From Rickettsiales bacterium (GTDB lineage Bacteria; Pseudomonadota; Alphaproteobacteria; TMED127): a stretch of DNA of 13,398 nt. The stretch spans positions 1 to 13,398 of the forward strand of contig PBCD01000007.1 in NCBI GenBank assembly GCA_002717855.1, given 5' to 3'. Below are positions 8,640 through 13,398 of this stretch, in pieces (within the stretch, counting starts at the first letter, position 1; every line of letters starts with the position of its first letter). The position numbers and the translations under genes are program-made. The notes beneath the pieces are model-generated. The model did not search any database. It saw nothing but the letters and a program-made list of their open reading frames with translations, and was not told where the DNA came from.

Positions 8640-10091
8640 ATGGAAATTTCAATAATTTGGTTTAGGTATGACCTAAGAACTAATGATAATGAAGCTCTTT
8701 TTCAAGCCACATTAAATCACAGATGTTTGCCAATATATATTTTGGATACAAATTATTGTGCACTAAAAACAACCAGTCATTTTCATCTAAATTTTATAAA
8801 TGATTCACTTGAGGATTTAAATCTTCAACTTAAAAAGTTAAATGGAAATTTGAATTTTTATAAAGGATCAACAATTGAGATTTTTAAGTATTTACTTGAA
8901 AAATTTAAATTTACAAAAGTTTTTTCCAATAAGATTTTTAAAAATTATTTTCATTCCAACTTAGACACCACTATTGAAAGTTTCTTTTTGCTAAATAAAA
9001 TTGATTGGATTCAAACTAATCAGTTTGGAATACAACTTAATAAAAGGGTGAGAGGCACCTGGTCAAAAAATTGGAATAGTCAAATTTCTAAACCAATCGT
9101 TAGTGATATTCGATCTTCACAATTTCTGAATGAAAATAAAAAAATTAATTTTGAAACAGAAAAAATTAAATCTAATGAACAAGTTTTTTATCAACCAGGA
9201 GGAACAAAAAATGCTAAAAAACTGCTAGACTCCTTCATAAAGAAAAGGTGTAAGGATTATCAAAGTAAAATGTCTTCTCCATTACATGCTCAGTTGGTAT
9301 GTTCACGTTTAAGTCCTCACATTACATTTGGTACTATTTCTTTAAAAGAAATTATGAAAAAAACTAACAATTGTATAAAAAACAATTCTGTTCTTGATTC
9401 TAGATCAATTTATTCTTTTAAAAGAAGACTCGCGTGGCATTGTCACTTTATTCAAAAAATATATGATCAACCCGATTTAGAATCAAAAAATCTGCATCCT
9501 TTCTTTGAAAATATTAGAAAAAATGAGTTTGATGACACAAAATTTAGATTATGGAAAGAGGGAATGACAGGTTACCCTTTTTTAGATGCTTGCTTAAGGT
9601 TTCTCAAAGTTCATGGATGGATAAATTTCAGAATGCGAGCAATGATAGTATCTTTTGCATCCTATCAATTATGGTTATGTTGGCTTAAAACTTCAGAATA
9701 CTTAGCTTCTGTTTTTTCTGATTTTGAACCAGGTATCCATTACTCCCAAATGCAAATGCAATCGGGTACTACTGGAATAAATACAATCAGAATTTACAAC
9801 GTTGTGAAGCAGTCTTATGACCAAGATCCAGAGGGAAAATTTATTAAAAAATGGGTTCCAGAACTGAGTAAATTACCTGCATACCTCATTCATGAACCAT
9901 GGAAAATAAATTACTTAGAAGAAAAAGAGTTAAACTTTAAATTAAACAAGCATTATCCGAACAGAATTGTTGATAACTTTGAATCAACTAAAAATGCAAA
10001 GGAAAAGATTTGGAAAATAAGAAAAGAATTTGGGTTTAAAGAACTATCTAGTGAAATAGTAAAAAAACATGCAAGTTTGAAAAGAAATTAA
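8640..10091 (+). CDS. Deoxyribodipyrimidine photolyase/cryptochrome family protein
   Basis: This 483-residue flavoprotein is expected to repair UV-induced pyrimidine dimers using light, or to act as a blue-light sensor. The N-terminal Rossmann-like antenna domain starts [20 protein letters not shown] (residues 1 to about 130). The FAD domain includes [66 protein letters not shown] and [14 protein letters not shown]. Where classical CPD photolyases have NNGGWQWAASTG, this protein has [13 protein letters not shown] (367-379), replacing both Trp of WQW. The motif belongs to a recognisable subfamily also annotated as photolyase/cryptochrome. It is preceded by only 54 nt after the methyltransferase gene, so co-transcription is possible. 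Repair versus signalling cannot be decided from sequence alone. Confidence 0.9.
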   Translation: MEISIIWFRYDLRTNDNEALFQATLNHRCLPIYILDTNYCALKTTSHFHLNFINDSLEDLNLQLKKLNGNLNFYKGSTIEIFKYLLEKFKFTKVFSNKIFKNYFHSNLDTTIESFFLLNKIDWIQTNQFGIQLNKRVRGTWSKNWNSQISKPIVSDIRSSQFLNENKKINFETEKIKSNEQVFYQPGGTKNAKKLLDSFIKKRCKDYQSKMSSPLHAQLVCSRLSPHITFGTISLKEIMKKTNNCIKNNSVLDSRSIYSFKRRLAWHCHFIQKIYDQPDLESKNLHPFFENIRKNEFDDTKFRLWKEGMTGYPFLDACLRFLKVHGWINFRMRAMIVSFASYQLWLCWLKTSEYLASVFSDFEPGIHYSQMQMQSGTTGINTIRIYNVVKQSYDQDPEGKFIKKWVPELSKLPAYLIHEPWKINYLEEKELNFKLNKHYPNRIVDNFESTKNAKEKIWKIRKEFGFKELSSEIVKKHASLKRN

Positions 10092-10126
10092 TTTTTTTTT
10101 TATATTTTGATGATACAGTTATTTTT

Positions 10127-10354
10127 GTGAAATTAATATTTAATTTTATTATAGTTTTCTTTTTTATTTCTTGTTCTAATGATGTCAATAATTTCTTGAA
10201 ACATAAAAAATTAATGGAAAGAATTGAAGGTCCATGCCATTGGGTTTATGTTGGATATGATTATGAGATTTTAAATCCTGCAATAGTAATAACCCCTCCA
10301 AATAACAAAGAATACGTTTTGTGGAATCAAGTTTGTTCCAAAAAAATCAAATAA
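10127..10354 (+). CDS. Small putative lipoprotein of unknown function
   Basis: A 75-residue product starting at GTG. The N-terminus MKLIFNFIIVFFFISC has a short basic n-region, a hydrophobic core and a lipobox-like FISC with C16 as the putative lipidated cysteine; the -1 residue is Ser rather than the commoner Gly/Ala. The mature part contains GPCHWVYVGYDYEI and a second cysteine near the C-terminus (QVCSKKIK), which could form a disulfide with the cysteine in GPCHW. I do not recognise the family. It follows the photolyase gene by 35 nt and is 3 nt upstream of another small gene, so it probably belongs to the same transcript. Confidence 0.6.
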   Translation: MKLIFNFIIVFFFISCSNDVNNFLKHKKLMERIEGPCHWVYVGYDYEILNPAIVITPPNNKEYVLWNQVCSKKIK

Positions 10355-10357
10355 AAT

Positions 10358-10555
10358 ATGAAAGTTAAAATACTCAGACTTGTTACAGATCATTCATCGT
10401 GGTGGAAAAAAAAAAAATATAGAAGTGAGTCTTCCAAGGAATTAAATTTTTTTAGAAAACTAGGTTGGAAACTAAAAAAAAAAGAAAAAGTTTTTTATAC
10501 AAGTGAAGTAATTGAAACGAGAAGCTTTCATGAGTATTACTTGTTTAAAAAATAA
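10358..10555 (+). CDS. Hypothetical small basic protein
   Basis: This encodes 65 residues, strongly basic (many Lys) and rich in aromatics, with no signal peptide or membrane segment. It contains a SSWWKKKKYRS stretch and ends EYYLFKK. The gene starts 3 nt after the lipoprotein stop and has no strong ribosome binding site of its own, so it probably depends on the upstream gene for translation. A 12-A run (10406-10417) and a 10-A run are crossed in frame. I do not recognise the family; it could be a spurious frame, but the tight spacing and the ATG argue for a gene. Confidence 0.5.
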   Translation: MKVKILRLVTDHSSWWKKKKYRSESSKELNFFRKLGWKLKKKEKVFYTSEVIETRSFHEYYLFKK

Positions 10556-10621
10556 TTGAATAATAATTTATAATGATGTAATAAAAAACCACAGATTTAT
10601 TGAGAAAAAAGGGAGAGATTT

Positions 10622-11140
10622 ATGAGAATTTGTGACAGACCTGAATTTAAAAGCAAAAAACCACCATTAACCTTTAGAGAAAATGATTTAGTGTTGAATG
10701 CTGTGAAAAAAATGTCGAAAGAAAATTATGGTTCCGTTGTTATAACTGACAGTAAAAAAATTGTTAAAGGCATAGTAACTGAGAGAGATTTAATGAAAAG
10801 GTTGCTTAACAACGGAATGAACCCTAAGACAACAAAGTTAAAGCAAATTATGACAAGTCCTGTTAAGTTAGCAGATAAAGATGACGAGCTCGTGGTTTGG
10901 TTGAGACAGATGTCTAATGAAAGATTTCGACACGTTCCAGTTGTGGACAAATCAGGAAAGTTAATTAATATAATGTCACAAGGAGATTTTGTTTCTTATA
11001 CATGGCCAAATCTCTTGTATCAAGTAAAGGAACTAGCAAAAGAAGGTTATCCTCGCGTAAATCAGGTTGCAATAATTTTACTTGGTGTTTTGTTTTATAC
11101 AATTGTTTTAATGTTTGCCTTTGAAACATTGGGGAACTGA
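10622..11140 (+). CDS. CBS-pair domain protein with C-terminal membrane helix
   Basis: This encodes 172 residues. Two CBS motifs form a Bateman module: CBS1 about 13-62 (ENDLVLNAVKKMSKENYGSVVITD, then GIVTERDLMKRLL) and CBS2 about 75-126 (IMTSPVKLADKDDELVVWLRQM, then RFRHVPVVDKSGKLINIMSQGD). Such pairs usually bind adenine nucleotides. A hydrophobic helix at about 147-168 near the C-terminus suggests a tail anchor that leaves the CBS module in the cytosol. There is no attached enzyme or transporter domain, so the partner is unknown. The start is supported by a good GGGAGA ribosome binding site 5 nt upstream. The gap of 66 nt from the preceding gene could hold its own promoter (TATAAT at 10569-10574, without a convincing -35). 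Confidence 0.88.
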   Translation: MRICDRPEFKSKKPPLTFRENDLVLNAVKKMSKENYGSVVITDSKKIVKGIVTERDLMKRLLNNGMNPKTTKLKQIMTSPVKLADKDDELVVWLRQMSNERFRHVPVVDKSGKLINIMSQGDFVSYTWPNLLYQVKELAKEGYPRVNQVAIILLGVLFYTIVLMFAFETLGN

Positions 11141-11178
11141 TATAATAAGATCATTAATCTCATAGTTTTAAACATATT

Positions 11179-11646
11179 TTATTTTATTATGATTTTTCCA
11201 ACCATACCCATATCTTTGTGACTTAAATTATTACTATTATTTTTAACATTACATTCAAGATCGTTAAACTCACCTGTTTTAATTGGAACAAACCACCATT
11301 CAATTTTGTATGAAGGAAATACCTCGACTTCTCTGATTATACCTTTTATTTCAGCAACTTTTTTTTCCCCTAATGTTAGTTGAACTTTTCGGGTGAATAT
11401 GGAGTGCGAAAATTTTGTTGAAGTGAAGTAATGTTTGGCGTCACTTTGATTTATCAATTCTAATTTATAGAGTTTTCCTACGTTAAATTCTAAAGTGGAT
11501 GGTTCAAAATAATACTTTGAGTTATTTTCCCCTTTTAAGTAAACTTTTTTTGAAATAGGCTTTTGTATAGTAAGATCAGCGGAATAAACAGTGGTATCCT
11601 TAAAAAGGATATTGAAAAAAATTATAAAAAAAAAAACCTTAAACAT
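11179..11646 (-). CDS. Exported cupredoxin-like protein
   Basis: I start this at the ATG at 11646 (155 residues), because that gives a clean signal peptide, MFKVFFFIIFFNILFKDTTVYSA; a TTG at 11664 would add six residues in front. The mature protein has the look of a single-domain periplasmic cupredoxin: an early ligand H72 in DAKHYF, a central KIEWWFVPIKTGEF strand, then C132 (DLECNV), H143 and Met (146 or 148) in LSHKDMGMVGKI. This arrangement fits a type 1 copper site of the H...C...H...M kind, suggesting electron transfer or copper handling. It is the last gene after glycosyltransferase and nth on the minus strand, 30 nt after nth. The physiological partner is unknown. Confidence 0.75.
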   Translation of the reverse strand: MFKVFFFIIFFNILFKDTTVYSADLTIQKPISKKVYLKGENNSKYYFEPSTLEFNVGKLYKLELINQSDAKHYFTSTKFSHSIFTRKVQLTLGEKKVAEIKGIIREVEVFPSYKIEWWFVPIKTGEFNDLECNVKNNSNNLSHKDMGMVGKIIIK

Positions 11647-11676
11647 CTTTTCTTTTAGCTTCAAAATAATTGTAAT

Positions 11677-12330
11677 TCAAGCTTTTTTGTGTCTAAAAGC
11701 TTTTTTTCTTTTAGGGAAACATTCCTTACAAATCTTGCATAATGTACCGTCACAACCTCTAGCAGTACAATATTCTCTTCCATAAAAAATAATTTGAAGG
11801 TGAAGTTTGTTCCATGATTCAATCGGAAATAATTTTTTTAAGTCTATTTCTGTTTGTTTAACACTCTTACCATTAGTTAATCCCCATCTTTGTGCTAACC
11901 GATGAATGTGAGTATCAACTGGAAATGCAGGAATTCCAAAACCTTGAGAAATTACAACACTTGCCGTTTTGTGACCTACACCGGGAAGTTGTTCTAGTAA
12001 TTTAATATCTTTCGGAACTAAACCTCTATATTTTTCTACAAGAATCTTTGATAATTCTTTGATTGATTTTGATTTTTTGGGGGCTAATCCACAAGGTCGA
12101 ATAATTTCATAAATTTGTTTGACATCAACTTTCTGCATTTTTATGGGAGAGTTTGCCAATTTAAATAATTTTGGTGTTACTTTGTTCACTCTTTCATCTG
12201 TGCATTGAGCACTCAATAAAACAGATATTAACAGTTCAAATATATTATTATGCTTAAGAGGAATAGGTGTTGACGGATAAGTCTTTTCAAGAAAATTTTT
12301 TATAAAGATTGCTTTGTCAAATCTCTTCAT
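11677..12330 (-). CDS. nth: Endonuclease III (Nth), base-excision repair glycosylase
   Basis: This 217-residue DNA glycosylase/AP lyase removes oxidised pyrimidines. The HhH-GPD fold is evident: LLISVLLSAQCTDERVN, the helix-hairpin-helix LEQLPGVGHKTASVV with catalytic K121, and FPVDTHIHRLAQRWGL with catalytic D139. The C-terminal iron-sulfur region has cysteines at 188, 193, 198, 201 and 204 (YCTARGCDGTLCKICKEC). This is a spacing different from the C-x6-C-x2-C-x5-C of E. coli Nth, although enough cysteines remain to bind a 4Fe-4S cluster. It starts 6 nt after the upstream glycosyltransferase gene and is followed by the cupredoxin gene, so the three look co-transcribed. Confidence 0.95.
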   Translation of the reverse strand: MKRFDKAIFIKNFLEKTYPSTPIPLKHNNIFELLISVLLSAQCTDERVNKVTPKLFKLANSPIKMQKVDVKQIYEIIRPCGLAPKKSKSIKELSKILVEKYRGLVPKDIKLLEQLPGVGHKTASVVISQGFGIPAFPVDTHIHRLAQRWGLTNGKSVKQTEIDLKKLFPIESWNKLHLQIIFYGREYCTARGCDGTLCKICKECFPKRKKAFRHKKA

Positions 12331-12336
12331 CTTAAA

Positions 12337-13398
12337 TTAAAAAATTTTAAATTCTTTTAATGAAAAAAAGTAAACTTTACTAAATTCTTCTGATATAAAA
12401 CTATCTGAAAATTCTTTAAGCACTAAATTCCTACTATTAATACCCATACGCTTAATTTTTTTCTTATCTGAAATTAATGTTTTTATATTAGTAGCAAGTT
12501 CAAGATAATCTCTAGGATTACAATTTAATCCGTTATATTCATGTACACTTATCTCCTTACATCCTGCTACGTTACATGAAATTAAAGCTAAACCACAACT
12601 TGCAGATTCCAGTAGACTTTTTGGAAAACCCTCCCTGTATGATGGTAATATACCAATTCTTGACTCTCTTATGTATTTTATCACGTTTGTTTTGGAATCA
12701 ATCCACGTTAATCCTTTAAGTTTATTAAATTCTACTAATTGTGAGTTTGATATAGATGACCTATTATTATGATCTGATCCCCCAAGTAACAAAATCTTTA
12801 AATCTAATTTTTTTGACTTTAAGTACTTAAATGCCTCAACTAATTCAAATATTCCTTTGTCAATTAACATTCTTGAATGCAAAATTAAATCATATTTTTT
12901 TTTTATTTTTTTATCAGGACTAAATTTATTTACATTAACTCCTGAACCAGGGATTATAAACGTTTTACATTTTTGAATTATTTTTTTATTTTTAAAGAAA
13001 TTGTAGTCATCTTCATTTTGAAAAACGACTATATTATTTCTTTTGTTAAAAAAAAGTTTAAAAATTTTTTCAATTATAAACTTGATCATAAATACTTTTA
13101 TTCCCTTATTTATAAAAAGATAACCCAAACCTACAATACAATGAATTTTAATGATTTTTGGAAAAAAAATTGAGCTTAAACAAGCATATGTTATTGGTTT
13201 GAGAGCAATACTTTGAAGAATATCAGGTTTAATTTTTTTTAAAAGCATAAAAAAAGTTGCTATTTTTTTAATTTCCTTGAGAATATTGAGATTTTGTCGA
13301 TCGAAATTAAAACTTAATACTTTTATTCCATGTTTTTGAATGTTCTGTATTAGGTTTGAAGTTTTACATATAACAAAAACTTCAAACCCATCTTTGAC
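12337..13398 (-). CDS. Glycosyltransferase family 4 (GT-B), 5' end off right edge
   Basis: The frame stays open from the stop at 12337 to the window edge, giving 353 residues. The residues before the first internal Met at 13248 (VKDGFEVFVICKTSNLIQ, then HGIKVLSFNF) are the typical second strand region of a GT-B N-terminal domain, so the real start is outside the window. The C-terminal donor-binding domain has IPGSGVNVNKFSP, DLILHSRMLIDKGIFELVEAF, ILPSYREGFPKSLLESASCGLALIS and GCKEISVHEYNGL, the E-x7-E signature of GT4 enzymes. A role in capsule, O-antigen or other surface polysaccharide synthesis is likely; donor and acceptor sugars cannot be predicted. It is followed closely by nth, an unrelated gene, so this may be the end of a polysaccharide cluster lying to the right. 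Confidence 0.88.
   Translation of the reverse strand, partial: VKDGFEVFVICKTSNLIQNIQKHGIKVLSFNFDRQNLNILKEIKKIATFFMLLKKIKPDILQSIALKPITYACLSSIFFPKIIKIHCIVGLGYLFINKGIKVFMIKFIIEKIFKLFFNKRNNIVVFQNEDDYNFFKNKKIIQKCKTFIIPGSGVNVNKFSPDKKIKKKYDLILHSRMLIDKGIFELVEAFKYLKSKKLDLKILLLGGSDHNNRSSISNSQLVEFNKLKGLTWIDSKTNVIKYIRESRIGILPSYREGFPKSLLESASCGLALISCNVAGCKEISVHEYNGLNCNPRDYLELATNIKTLISDKKKIKRMGINSRNLVLKEFSDSFISEEFSKVYFFSLKEFKIF

Noticed and set aside
11141..11178. Short inverted repeat AGAT/ATCT between the CBS and cupredoxin genes
   Set aside because: A 4-bp AT-rich stem is too weak for a terminator, though T-rich sequence follows.
12973..13173. Plus-strand open frame within the glycosyltransferase gene
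   Set aside because: It is antisense to a conserved GT4 frame and has low-complexity composition.

Overview
The window is very AT-rich DNA with long A/T homopolymers, short intergenic gaps and tightly packed genes. It looks like a streamlined free-living bacterium, most likely a marine alphaproteobacterium. An Irr-type Fur regulator, essentially an alphaproteobacterial family, sits next to katG. A glutamine-I (glnA-type) riboswitch and a glucosylglycerate osmolyte cluster also fit a marine lifestyle. I cannot place the genus from sequence alone; a SAR11- or HIMB59-like lineage is only a guess.

Layout. (1) 1-403, minus strand: the 5' part of a circularly permuted ATP-grasp ligase gene that runs off the left edge. 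It is preceded by a glutamine riboswitch whose 3' strand contains the ribosome binding site. (2) 454-4247, plus strand: a glucosylglycerate operon with a 3-phosphoglycerate-glycoside phosphatase, glucosyl-3-phosphoglycerate synthase (GpgS) and a GH13_18 glucosylglycerate phosphorylase. Together they would make the osmolyte from NDP-glucose and 3-phosphoglycerate and later recycle it to glucose-1-phosphate and glycerate. The synthase appears to start at AUU, and the phosphorylase frame is broken at a 15-A run. (3) 4296-6967, minus strand: irr followed by katG, with an Irr-box-like palindrome between them. (4) 7078-10555, plus strand: a type III polyketide synthase overlapping an ICMT-like membrane methyltransferase (the alkylpyrone/alkylresorcinol type of pair), a photolyase/cryptochrome-family flavoprotein with an unusual FAD-pocket motif, and two small genes of unknown function (one a probable lipoprotein). 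(5) 10622-11140, plus strand: a CBS-pair protein with a C-terminal membrane helix. (6) 11179-13398, minus strand: a GT4 glycosyltransferase (5' end off the right edge), endonuclease III and an exported cupredoxin-like protein.

Themes: osmolyte metabolism lies divergently beside a glutamine-sensing switch, and several genes protect against oxidative or light damage (KatG/Irr, photolyase, Nth). The observations most worth a second look are the riboswitch in front of the ATP-grasp gene, the AUU start of gpgS, the poly(A) frameshift in the phosphorylase and the Irr box upstream of katG. No stretch longer than 300 bases lacks a gene, and I saw no rRNA, tRNA, CRISPR array or insertion sequence.
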